Shown piece after piece: positions 1 through 7,616 of a DNA stretch of 50,216 nucleotides; position 1 is the stretch's first letter; each line of letters starts with the position of its first letter. Source of the stretch: Acidobacteriota bacterium (GTDB lineage: Bacteria > Acidobacteriota > Terriglobia > Bryobacterales > Bryobacteraceae); NCBI GenBank assembly GCA_947470805.1, contig CANIVU010000059.1:1-50216 (forward strand), read 5' to 3'. The position numbers and the translations under genes are program-made. Below the pieces are notes generated by a model. It was not told where the DNA came from, did not search any database, and worked only from the letters and a program-made list of their open reading frames with translations.

Positions 1-879
1 CACCTCCGCCAGCGACGCAAACACCGGCGCCACCACCGCCGCCGCCTCCCGCTCCTGCAGCTCGGTTTGTTCTTTCCACTGCTGCTGCCCCCACAGCAGG
101 CTCCGCGCCGTCGCCGTGTCCGCCACCGGCTCGCAAATCCCCGCCGCCCGGAACTGCATCTGGTCCCCCGTAACGCCCGTCGCTACGGACCATGGCAACG
201 CAATCACCCGGTCCTCCACCACCTCGTCCTCCGCCAGCGGCGTGTACTGCACATAGACCAGTTCCTCATCCGGCGGCAGCGTGTACGTCAACGAACGCAC
301 CGTCATCCGCATCATCCCGCGCAAAAACTTCGACGCCTGATTCCCCGCCGGAATCTCCTCCGCCAGCCGCGCCACCGCCCGCGCCACCGGCATCCCATTC
401 CACTGCGTCACCTCCACCCCCGGCCGGAAGTGCGGATGCGCCAGCCCGCTCAAAACATTGGTGACAACATACCTTCGCAAGCCCCCCTCATCCACATAGG
501 ACTGCAGGAAGAACGGCAAAAACGCAATCGCCCCCCGATACGGCGAAGGCAGCCCATAGAACGTATGCGCATCGCGCATCTCGTTGAAGATCCGCAGCAC
601 CTCGGAATGAAACGCCAAGTCATCATCGGAATGGGCCAACTGCGCATGTAGCAACCGCAATCGCTGCACCGGGTCCACCGCATACCGCGCCCGCTTAAAA
701 GGCAGGTGCACGTAGAACTGGTCCAGAACCACCATCGCCTGCTCGCAGATGGTTTCCTTCTCCGCCCGAGACAGCCGCGTATCCCGCGCCATCGCCAGAA
801 ACTCCGGCAACCCGCAGACGCCAATAGACAGCGCCTGCATCGCCGCCACAGCGAGCGGTCGTCCGTCTTCAATGCGCAT
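1..879 (-). CDS. S41-family peptidase-like protein, cut by the window edge
   Basis: The first 293 codons of a minus-strand gene run from ATG at 879 to the window edge without a stop. An N-terminal helical region is followed by the stretch NEMRDAHTFYGLPSPYRG near residues 90-108, which resembles the N-terminal part of S41 (C-terminal-processing/tricorn-like) proteases, where a conserved D-A-H-T precedes a PDZ-like segment. A PDZ-like stretch (HFRPGVEVTQWNGMPVARAV) follows. The catalytic Ser/Lys region would lie outside the window, so activity cannot be judged. No signal peptide is visible. The gene is divergent from the gene at 901 with only 21 bases between starts; TATACT on the minus strand (888-893) is a possible -10 box. 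The family call is moderate; the reading frame itself is secure. Confidence 0.6.
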   Translation of the reverse strand, partial: MRIEDGRPLAVAAMQALSIGVCGLPEFLAMARDTRLSRAEKETICEQAMVVLDQFYVHLPFKRARYAVDPVQRLRLLHAQLAHSDDDLAFHSEVLRIFNEMRDAHTFYGLPSPYRGAIAFLPFFLQSYVDEGGLRRYVVTNVLSGLAHPHFRPGVEVTQWNGMPVARAVARLAEEIPAGNQASKFLRGMMRMTVRSLTYTLPPDEELVYVQYTPLAEDEVVEDRVIALPWSVATGVTGDQMQFRAAGICEPVADTATARSLLWGQQQWKEQTELQEREAAAVVAPVFASLAEV

Positions 880-900
880 ATGTGGTTAGTATAGTGGTCG

Positions 901-1377
901 ATGTTCCTCCGGGCACTCCTCGCCTTCCTCGCCCTCCCAGGTTCCTTCGCCATCGCCGTCCCCCTCGCCTGGATCTGGAGCGCCGGTCTCCCCTTCCGCC
1001 TCCACCCGCTCACCATCCTCGGCCTGGCCGGCCTCCTCTGGTGCACCCGGGATTTCTACGTCGCCGGCAAAGGCACCCTCGCCATCTGGGAACCACCGAA
1101 ATACCTCGTCGAATCCGGCCTCTACAAATACTCCCGCAACCCCATGTTCATCTGCATGAGCCTCATGCTCCTCGGCTGGGCCATCGCCTATAACCAGCGC
1201 TTCCCCTGGCTCTACACGCTCTTCTTCCTGGCCGCCTTCCAGCTCCGCGTCATCTACGGCGAAGAGCCCGGCCTCGCCCGCCGCTTCGGCCCCGCCTGGG
1301 ACGCCTACCGCGCCCGCGTCCCCCGCTGGATCAGAATTTGGGCCGATACCGAAACACCACCCGCCCCGCCGGCGTAA
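901..1377 (+). CDS. Isoprenylcysteine carboxyl methyltransferase-like membrane protein
   Basis: A 158-residue integral membrane protein with about four hydrophobic segments. The C-terminal half carries the hallmarks of the ICMT/phospholipid N-methyltransferase fold: GLYKYSRNPMF around residues 71-81 (the RNP motif), then EEPGLARRFG...WDAYRARVPRW near the end, which forms the SAM and substrate pocket in this family. Bacterial members methylate isoprenoid, lipid or sterol-like substrates; the substrate here cannot be read from sequence. The 3' end overlaps the convergent WG-repeat gene by 47 bases (1331-1377), so the two mRNAs are antisense over their ends. The start follows the divergent S41-like gene by 21 bases. 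Confidence 0.8.
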   Translation: MFLRALLAFLALPGSFAIAVPLAWIWSAGLPFRLHPLTILGLAGLLWCTRDFYVAGKGTLAIWEPPKYLVESGLYKYSRNPMFICMSLMLLGWAIAYNQRFPWLYTLFFLAAFQLRVIYGEEPGLARRFGPAWDAYRARVPRWIRIWADTETPPAPPA

Positions 1378-2470
1378 TATAAGCCACCTCTTCCCTCGAA
1401 ACCCGTACCGCCGCCAACCCCTGCACAAACGCCGTCGCCTCCAAATACGGCCCCGCCAACACCACCCGGCCCCGCTTGTCGATATACGACAACTTCCCCG
1501 CCACGCCCACCACCGCTCGCCCCTCCGAAAAGTCCTCCGGCTCCTCCTTCCACTCTGCCGCAATTACCATCTTCCCCGCCCGATCAACAAACCCCCACCT
1601 CCCCCCAACCATCACCGCCGCCAACCCCTCCGAAAACGAATGCGCCCTCTCAAACCCCGCCGCAATCACCATCTTCCCCGACCGATCAATAAACCCCCAC
1701 ATCTCCCCAACCTGCACCGCCGCCAACCGCTCCGCGAAATCCCGTGCCGACACAAACTCCGCCCCAATCGCAAACTGTCCCGTCCGGTCAATAAACCCCA
1801 CCGGGCAAGCCTTCACCGCATCCGCCGGCGCCCCGCCGCAGGACGTCCCATTCCCCGTCGTCGGCGATCCATCCCGATACCCCTCCGGACGCAACACATG
1901 ACAATACCCATCCACCACCGCCCGCGCCAGCCCTCCCCGAAACGGCCCAGCAGCCGCGAACCCCACCGGAATCACAACCCGCCCACCCGCATCTACAAAC
2001 CCCACCCGCCCCGGCGCATCCCGTCCCCCCGTCACCCATGGCTCCTCAAAGTCCGCCAACCCCTCAGAAAAATCCCCCACTCGACGCGCCGCAACCCGAA
2101 ACCGCTCACTCCCATCCCGCCCCACCAGCGCCTGTCCCTCCGCACTCAAATAAACAGGCGCCAACCCCTCCGAAAACCCACTCGCCTGCCCCGCAACCGA
2201 GAACACCTCCCTCCCCCTCTCATCAAAAAACCGGTTCCCCACCCGCACCAACCCGTCCGCAAAATCCCCCACTGCATGAATCCCCCCCGGTAACACCGCC
2301 CGCACCACCACCCGCCCCGTAGCATCAATGAATCCCGTCTTCCGTCCCTCTTCAAACGCAAACAGCCGCGAAGTAGCCCCCGCCCGCTTCGCCCAAATCC
2401 GCGGCACGCTCACCATCGAACAAGCCCCCGCCCCCACCGCCAATGCCAACCCCAGCACCAACCCCCGCAT
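1331..2470 (-). CDS. Exported WG-repeat protein
   Basis: A 379-residue protein built mainly of WG (KWG) repeats. At least six units of the form G-F-I/V-D-x-x-G-(K/R)-x-V-(I/V) are visible, for example GFIDATGRVVV, GFVDAGGRVVIP, GFIDRTGQFAIG, GFIDRSGKMVIA and GFVDRAGKMVIA, each with a following FSEGLA-type segment. Such repeats form beta-propeller-like or solenoid surfaces of unknown role. The start is placed at ATG 2470, where MRGLVLGLALAVGAGAC gives a signal peptide with a weak lipobox; the frame is open further upstream, but that stretch is the shadow of the SnoaL-like gene. It begins 4 bases after that gene's stop, so the two are probably co-transcribed. Its 3' end overlaps the convergent gene at 901-1377. 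Confidence 0.8.
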   Translation of the reverse strand: MRGLVLGLALAVGAGACSMVSVPRIWAKRAGATSRLFAFEEGRKTGFIDATGRVVVRAVLPGGIHAVGDFADGLVRVGNRFFDERGREVFSVAGQASGFSEGLAPVYLSAEGQALVGRDGSERFRVAARRVGDFSEGLADFEEPWVTGGRDAPGRVGFVDAGGRVVIPVGFAAAGPFRGGLARAVVDGYCHVLRPEGYRDGSPTTGNGTSCGGAPADAVKACPVGFIDRTGQFAIGAEFVSARDFAERLAAVQVGEMWGFIDRSGKMVIAAGFERAHSFSEGLAAVMVGGRWGFVDRAGKMVIAAEWKEEPEDFSEGRAVVGVAGKLSYIDKRGRVVLAGPYLEATAFVQGLAAVRVSREEVAYITPAGRVVFRYRPKF

Positions 2471-2474
2471 ACCC

Positions 2475-2978
2475 CTATCCCAACCGCCGCGCTGCCCGCC
2501 CCGGGTCAGCCACCTTCTCCGCGGACTCCACTCCCGCCACCGGCAACCCCGCCGGGTCCAACAACCCCAACTGCACCAGCACCGACGCCTGATCCCAATA
2601 AATATGCTCGTGCGCCACCTTCCCATCCCGAAAAGCGACAATCGCCACCAACGCCACCTCCACCCGCCGCCCCGTCGGCTCCACCCCCGGCAACATCCAC
2701 TCCATCCGCTCCGTATGCGTGAACTTGAAAATCATCTCGTCCACCACCTGCGTCGCCCCCACCGTCCGCGACACCGGCACCGTCTCCGTATCCGGCGGCA
2801 TCTGCGGAATAAAATACCGCCCATAAAACTCCCGCAAATCCGCCTGCCCAACACCCCCCGTCAACGTCGGCACATGGTTCACATACGCGTCCGGAACCAT
2901 CGTTTCCATCGTCTCATCTACGCTCCGCGTCGCGAACTCCGCCCGCATATGCTCTTCCCACAGCGCCGCTAGATCCAT
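2475..2978 (-). CDS. SnoaL-like / ester-cyclase-type NTF2-fold protein
   Basis: A 167-residue soluble protein. The pattern of an N-terminal helix (MDLAALWEEHMRAEFATRSVDETMETMV), then AYVNHVPTLTGGVG and LREFYGRYFIPQMP, then strands with EMIFKFTHTERMEWMLPG and VALVAIVAFRDGKVAHEHIYWDQASVLVQLGLL, is typical of SnoaL-like polyketide-cyclase or ester-cyclase proteins of the NTF2 superfamily. FRDGKVAHEHIYWD is the characteristic final strand region, with acidic and His residues lining the pocket. The length suits a single NTF2 domain plus a short tail. It heads a two-gene minus-strand unit with the WG-repeat gene and is divergent from the receptor gene at 3055. The substrate is unknown. Confidence 0.8.
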   Translation of the reverse strand: MDLAALWEEHMRAEFATRSVDETMETMVPDAYVNHVPTLTGGVGQADLREFYGRYFIPQMPPDTETVPVSRTVGATQVVDEMIFKFTHTERMEWMLPGVEPTGRRVEVALVAIVAFRDGKVAHEHIYWDQASVLVQLGLLDPAGLPVAGVESAEKVADPGRAARRLG

Positions 2979-3054
2979 TCCGCCATTCTGCCACAGCCAA
3001 ATTAACCACGAAATTCATAGGCATTTCATGAAACCCATGTAATATTTGATACCT
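2979..3054. promoter_or_regulatory. Divergent intergenic region upstream of the receptor gene
   Basis: A 76-base, comparatively AT-rich spacer between two divergent genes. It contains a perfect 10-bp palindrome TTTCATGAAA (3024-3033) and a -10-like TAATAT (3040-3045) about ten bases before the receptor ATG. No convincing -35 box or ribosome-binding site was seen, so the receptor message may have a very short leader. The assignment is tentative. Confidence 0.3.
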
Positions 3055-6000
3055 ATGCGAACCCTACTTCGATTGGCCTCAGCTCTGTCGCTGACACTCA
3101 TGCTGTGCCAGGGACAAGGCTCCCTCGGCACTCTCCGCGGCGTCGTGACAGATCCCACTGGCGCCGTCGTCGTATCCGCGAAAATCGTCCTAAAAGAACC
3201 CGCCACCGGCGTCCTAATCCGCGAAATAAATGTCGACGCCCAAGGCGCCTACGAAATCCCCTCCCTCCGCGCCGGCACCTACACCCTCACCTGCACCGCC
3301 GCAGGCTTCGCCTCCTTCACCGCCGACCAAATCGCCCTCGCCTCCGGCCAGCTCCGCCGCATCGACGTCCAACTCTCCGTAGCCGATTCCACCCAATCCG
3401 TCTCCGTCACCGCTGGCGTCGCCCTCATCAACACCGAATCCGGCACCATCGGCGGCGCCTACGATCAAAAGAAACACGCCGACGTCCCCCTAGTCGACGC
3501 CTACCCCTCCCCCAGCGCCATGCTCACCCTCATCCCCGGCTTCCAGGGCGGCACCGGCGGCCTCGGCGGCGTCCGCGCCAACGGCCAGGGCCTCGGCCAG
3601 ATCATCGTCGCCATCGACGGCATCAATAACGATACCGCCGGCCAGCTCACCAACTCCGAACAGTACGACGAAGTCAACGCCACCACCACCAACGCCCCCG
3701 CCGAATCCTCCCGCATCGCCAGCGTCCAGCTCATCACCAAACGCGGTGCCAACGAAATCCACGGCGTGGCTTACTACAAGTTCTTCAGCTCCGCTTTCAA
3801 CGCCCGCAGCTTCTTCGCCCCACGCCGCACCCCCTACCTCCAACACGAATGGGACCTCGAAGCCGGCGGCCCCATCATCAAAAACCGGACGTTCGTCTAC
3901 GGCAGCTGGTTCTCCCAGCGCATCCCCCTCGGCTCCTTCTCCACCGCCACCGTCCCCACCGCCGCAATGCGCAACGGCACCTTCGCCACCACCGTCCGCG
4001 ACCCCCTCACCAACACCCCCTTCCCCGGCAATCAGATCCCCGCCAACCGCGTCAACCCCGTCTCCGCCAAAGTCCAGGACAAGTACTTCCCCACCCCCAC
4101 CTCCGCCGCCGGCGCCAATAACCTCGCCTTCGAAGTCCCCTTCCCAGCCGACCTCTTCAAAGGCGACTGGCTCTTCTTCCGCGCCGATCATCAGGTCTCG
4201 GCCAAGAACAGCGCCGACTTCCGCTGGACCCAGCGCAAAACGCCCTACGTCTTAAGCTCCGGTCTCCCCGGCCAGTTCTGGACCCGCAAGCGTGACCACC
4301 AGCAAATGGTCGCCAGCGACACCCACATCTTCTCGCCCACCCTGGTGAACACCTTCCAATTCGGCCTCTCCACGGACTACATCATCGATGGCGACACCGT
4401 CTCCGGCCGCGCCCCCCTCGATGGCTCCCAGGTCCTCTCCGAAATCGGCCTCCAAGGCGCCAACCCCTCCGGCTTCAAAGGCCAGGGCTTCCCCACCATG
4501 TCCGTCACCGGCATGACCGCCATCTCCCTCCAGCCCGGCGGCATCGTCAACGACAACAAGGCCTACACCATCAACGAAGCCATCACCAAATCCATCGGCA
4601 AACACGTCTGGAAATCCGGCGCCACCGTCCAGTGGCAGAAAACCTTCGCCGGTGAAATCCCCAACTACGGCTCATTCTCTTTCGATGGCACCCTCTCCGG
4701 CGCACCCTATGCCGATTTCCTCCTCGGCTACCCCCGTTCCGCCCAGCGCACCAACCCCCTCGCCAACCGCCGCCAGAACGCCACCGAGCTCGGCTTCTTC
4801 ACCCAGGACACCTTCAAGGTCAACGCCCGCCTCACCCTCGAATACGGCATCCGCTGGGATTACTACACCACGCCCATCTACACCGACGGCATGATGTACA
4901 ACTTCGACAAATCCTCCGGCGCCGTCGTCGTCCCCCAGGAAGCCCTCGCGAAGGTCAGCGCCCTCTTCCCCAAAAACATCACCATCCGCGCCGGTAACCC
5001 CCAGCCCGAAGCGGCGAAGAACAACTTCCGTCCCCGCTTCTCCGCCGCCTACCGCATCACGCCTAAATTCGTCATCCGCGGCGGTTACGGCATGTTCACC
5101 GAACGCATCGCGCTCTTCCAACGCGTCAACGGCGGCGGCCCCTTCCAGGTCTCCGAAAACTACCAGAACCAGGCCGGCCAGTCCACGCCCTATCTGGCCT
5201 TCCCCAACCCCTTCCCCTCCAGCACCGCCACCGCCGTGCTCGCCAGCCAAAGCGTCACCCGCTTCCCCGATAAAACGGTCAACGGCCTGCTCCACCAATA
5301 CAACATCAGCGTCGAACGCGAGGTCGCCAAGTTCGGCATCCGTACCTCCTACGTCGGCACTCAGGGCCGCAATCTCAATTACTCCCTGAACATCAACCAG
5401 CCCGAACCCAGCCTCATCGCCTTCAACGTCAACCGCCGCCCCTACCCCAATCTGGTCGGCGTCACCGAATGGCGCAACGATGGCAGTTCCAAATACCACT
5501 CCCTCCAAGTCGAAGCCAAACGCCGCGCCAATAGCGTCCTGTTCGACTTCAACTACTCCTACCAGATCAACCGCAGCAACTTCTTCAACCTCGAAAACCC
5601 CTACGCCGTCACCGACAAATGGGCCAACGAAGCCGCCACCCGCCGCCACTACGCCACGGCGTCTCTCATCTGGGATACCCCCATCGGCCGCGGTCAGAAG
5701 TTCATGAGCAGCGCCCCCAAAGTCGTCGACGCCGCTCTCGGCCACTGGCAGCTCTACTGGCTCAGCTACCTCGCCTCCGGGTCTTTTTTCTCCCCCGCCT
5801 ACTCCGGCTCCGGCCCGTCCAACACCGGCGTCAACGGCGGCCTCCCCGATCTCGTCGGCGACCCCTACGGCATCACCCAAACCGTCAACCAGTGGTTCGA
5901 CCCCAAGGCCTTCGCCGTCCCCCCCGTCGGCCGCTTCGGCAACGCGTTGCCCAACAGCCTCACGTCCCAACCCCTCAACGTGCACCACTTAAGCGTGATC

Positions 6001-6204
6001 AAGAAGTTCCCCATCAAAGAGCGTCTGTCGTTCACCCTCACCGGCGCAATTTCGAACCTCTTCAACCACGCCACCTTCAACAACCCGTTGAGCAACATCT
6101 CCGTAGCCGGCACCGGCGCCTTCACCAGTACGGTAGGCGTCTTCAGCTCTAACGAGCGCGGCGCCTACCGCCAGATGACCATCAAAGGCCGCTTCGATTT
6201 CTAA
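3055..6204 (+). CDS. Oar-like TonB-dependent receptor with carboxypeptidase regulatory domain
   Basis: A 1049-residue outer-membrane protein. A signal peptide (MRTLLRLASALSLTLMLCQGQG) is followed by a carboxypeptidase-regulatory-like beta-sandwich (about residues 25-105: GTLRGVVTDPTGAVV, AYEIPSLRAGTYTLTCTAAGF), a plug region (about 110-240, including GGLGGVRANGQG and AIDGINNDTAG) and a long beta-barrel ending in the aromatic GRFDF expected for outer-membrane insertion. This order matches the Oar/SusC-like receptors that are abundant in Acidobacteria. Their ligands are mostly unknown; oligosaccharide or peptide uptake, or adhesion, are usual guesses. No clear TonB box is seen. ATG 3055 is chosen over an in-frame TTG at 3046 because it gives a better signal peptide. 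It is apparently monocistronic, with a strong hairpin just after its stop. Confidence 0.88.
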   Translation: MRTLLRLASALSLTLMLCQGQGSLGTLRGVVTDPTGAVVVSAKIVLKEPATGVLIREINVDAQGAYEIPSLRAGTYTLTCTAAGFASFTADQIALASGQLRRIDVQLSVADSTQSVSVTAGVALINTESGTIGGAYDQKKHADVPLVDAYPSPSAMLTLIPGFQGGTGGLGGVRANGQGLGQIIVAIDGINNDTAGQLTNSEQYDEVNATTTNAPAESSRIASVQLITKRGANEIHGVAYYKFFSSAFNARSFFAPRRTPYLQHEWDLEAGGPIIKNRTFVYGSWFSQRIPLGSFSTATVPTAAMRNGTFATTVRDPLTNTPFPGNQIPANRVNPVSAKVQDKYFPTPTSAAGANNLAFEVPFPADLFKGDWLFFRADHQVSAKNSADFRWTQRKTPYVLSSGLPGQFWTRKRDHQQMVASDTHIFSPTLVNTFQFGLSTDYIIDGDTVSGRAPLDGSQVLSEIGLQGANPSGFKGQGFPTMSVTGMTAISLQPGGIVNDNKAYTINEAITKSIGKHVWKSGATVQWQKTFAGEIPNYGSFSFDGTLSGAPYADFLLGYPRSAQRTNPLANRRQNATELGFFTQDTFKVNARLTLEYGIRWDYYTTPIYTDGMMYNFDKSSGAVVVPQEALAKVSALFPKNITIRAGNPQPEAAKNNFRPRFSAAYRITPKFVIRGGYGMFTERIALFQRVNGGGPFQVSENYQNQAGQSTPYLAFPNPFPSSTATAVLASQSVTRFPDKTVNGLLHQYNISVEREVAKFGIRTSYVGTQGRNLNYSLNINQPEPSLIAFNVNRRPYPNLVGVTEWRNDGSSKYHSLQVEAKRRANSVLFDFNYSYQINRSNFFNLENPYAVTDKWANEAATRRHYATASLIWDTPIGRGQKFMSSAPKVVDAALGHWQLYWLSYLASGSFFSPAYSGSGPSNTGVNGGLPDLVGDPYGITQTVNQWFDPKAFAVPPVGRFGNALPNSLTSQPLNVHHLSVIKKFPIKERLSFTLTGAISNLFNHATFNNPLSNISVAGTGAFTSTVGVFSSNERGAYRQMTIKGRFDF

Positions 6205-6217
6205 GCGTGCCGCCACC

Positions 6218-6246
6218 CCGGTAGGGCGGCCAGCCCGCCCTACCGG
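6218..6246. terminator. Perfect 12-bp stem hairpin between convergent genes
   Basis: A perfect inverted repeat: left arm 6218-6229 (CCGGTAGGGCGG), loop 6230-6234, right arm 6235-6246. It begins 13 bases after the stop of the receptor gene and contains the stop codon of the convergent gene (6240-6242). There is no T-tract on either side, so it may be a bidirectional terminator or an mRNA-end stabiliser rather than a classical intrinsic terminator. It could also be one copy of a dispersed GTAGGGCGG palindrome. Confidence 0.55.
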
Positions 6247-7271
6247 ACCAACCCGATCAGAATCGCAATAATATTGCTCGTCCCATCCCGAATGGCCGAA
6301 ACCGGCGTCGTCGGAACCCCAAACGAGCTGCTCAACTGCGCGGCCGTGACGTTGCTATTCACCCTGTCACGAGCCGGTGTGCCAAAGCCGACTTGGTTGA
6401 ACCCACCGCCACCAAATCCACCCCCAAACGATCCACGGCAAGCCATGCCGCCAAACTGCGGAAAGCACTGACTGCCAAGCCCGCTCCCCACCCCAAACCC
6501 AATCGCCCGATTGTCCGCCGCCTTCACCCAGCTATTGTCCGTATTGGATACGGTGGTCACCGGCAGGCCCGGCGTCACCGAACGCCGCGTTGGGAACAAA
6601 AAGCTGAACGCTTTCGCCGGCTGCTCCGCCGGAGTGAGTGACACCTTGTACAACCCGCACCACCACAGCGGCTCTTCCGTCTTCGGCAGCAGGTCGTTGT
6701 CAATTGTCTGGCGATCAATCGTAACGGTAGTCTGGCTCCGCACCGCCCCTTCGGGCACAAACAGCATCACCCCGGACTTCCCAAGGAACACCGGCGCATT
6801 CTCGCGCTTCTCATTCAGCGTCCCCCGCTGATCAAATATCACCGACCCGCTGGTTTCCAACGGCGCCAGCACCTTCTCCGTCCCCGCAAACTCCACAATC
6901 CCCGCTTCGGGCGACACAAACGAAACCGCCGCCGCCGGCTCAGCCACCACCGGCGCCGCCCCATCCGGCCGCGCCCGGAACGTAAACGGCCCCACCAGCC
7001 GCTCCGCCGCAATCTCTTTCAAGGACCAAACGGCGACGTTATCGCGCACCCCGTCGAACGTCACCCCGGCCGGGACGTCCAAGGACTCAATAAACCGTGT
7101 CCCCAGCGGCACTGTCCCGCCGACGGCCACAGACTCCAGCTTCTGCGAGCCGGAGGCAACATAAACGGAGTAAAGAACGGACCCATCGGCGTCATATTGA
7201 CCCGTAGTCCGGACCACAGCAGTCTGGGCGGCCAACGATAGGCCAAATAAAACAGCAAAGAGGTATCGCAT
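6240..7271 (-). CDS. Secreted protein of unknown function
   Basis: A 343-residue protein with a clear signal peptide (MRYLFAVLFGLSLAAQ). The middle shows beta-rich segments: a domain-of-unknown-function-like stretch (SVYVASGSQKLESVAVGGTVPLGTRF), then GVMLFVPEGAVRSQTTVTIDRQ, which resembles ZU5-like or autoproteolytic-domain strands, and the sequence WWCGLYKVSLTPAEQPAKAFSF. The last 80 residues are Gly/Phe-rich (GGGFGGGGFNQVGFG) and end in DGTSNIIAILIGLVR, a short hydrophobic tail. Two cysteines (QCFPQFGGMAC) could form a disulfide. I do not recognise a family with confidence. The gene is convergent with the receptor gene; its stop lies inside the shared hairpin. Confidence 0.6.
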   Translation of the reverse strand: MRYLFAVLFGLSLAAQTAVVRTTGQYDADGSVLYSVYVASGSQKLESVAVGGTVPLGTRFIESLDVPAGVTFDGVRDNVAVWSLKEIAAERLVGPFTFRARPDGAAPVVAEPAAAVSFVSPEAGIVEFAGTEKVLAPLETSGSVIFDQRGTLNEKRENAPVFLGKSGVMLFVPEGAVRSQTTVTIDRQTIDNDLLPKTEEPLWWCGLYKVSLTPAEQPAKAFSFLFPTRRSVTPGLPVTTVSNTDNSWVKAADNRAIGFGVGSGLGSQCFPQFGGMACRGSFGGGFGGGGFNQVGFGTPARDRVNSNVTAAQLSSSFGVPTTPVSAIRDGTSNIIAILIGLVR

Positions 7272-7337
7272 GAGACGATCCTACGCTTGGCCCAAAAAAA
7301 AGATGTCAGGAAGTTGTAAGGATTTGCGTCTAGCTAA

Positions 7338-7604
7338 TTAGAGGGAGAAAATCTCTTCCAACGCCTTCGCATCGGCCAGCCGGTCGCTCCAGCCTTCGAT
7401 CACATCCGGCGCCGCCGCGTGCAACTTGTCCAGCGCCCAACCCGGCATCGGCCCAAACCGCCGCTCAATCTGGCGCTGCAACAGCTTCCACATGCCCTTC
7501 GCCTCGCCCCGCGCCTCACCCCGTGCCTCACCCCGTGCCTCGCCGATCGCCAAACCCTGCCGGATCGCCGGCCCCAGAATCTTGTTCTCCAAAACGTTGA
7601 TCAT
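7338..7604 (-). CDS. Stand-alone Rpn C-terminal (DUF4351-like) domain protein
   Basis: A short protein, 88 residues from ATG 7604, that aligns end to end with the last 67 residues of the Rpn-family protein immediately upstream: MINVLENKILGPAIRQG against MIDLMENKIIGPAIRQG, then ERRFGPMPGWALDKL against ERRFGPVPDWALEKL, then EIFSL against KVFL. It therefore lacks the PD-(D/E)XK nuclease part. An insertion of four GEAR-type units, encoded by 12-bp direct repeats at 7501-7548, separates the two conserved blocks. In-frame TTG 7616 and GTG 7610 are alternative starts; ATG 7604 is preferred because it matches the internal Met of the long protein. The frame begins directly after the long gene's stop. 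It is probably a duplicated C-terminal oligomerisation domain with a possible inhibitory role (inference). Confidence 0.6.
   Translation of the reverse strand: MINVLENKILGPAIRQGLAIGEARGEARGEARGEAKGMWKLLQRQIERRFGPMPGWALDKLHAAAPDVIEGWSDRLADAKALEEIFSL
7501..7548. repeat. Four tandem 12-bp units inside the small Rpn-like gene
   Basis: On the plus strand, four consecutive 12-base units start at 7501, 7513, 7525 and 7537. The middle two are identical (GCCTCACCCCGT) and the outer two differ by one to a few bases. Each adds G-E-A-R/K to the protein. Because 12 is a multiple of three, slippage would change protein length without breaking the frame. Confidence 0.8.
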
Positions 7605-7616
7605 TCCCACCGCCAA

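Noticed and set aside
4672-5988. A 438-codon open frame on the minus strand within the receptor gene
   Set aside because: It is a Gly/Val/Glu/Asp-rich shadow of the barrel-encoding strand, which shows clear receptor features.
7501-7548. Short tandem repeats as a CRISPR array
   Set aside because: Units are 12 bases with no spacers and are coding.
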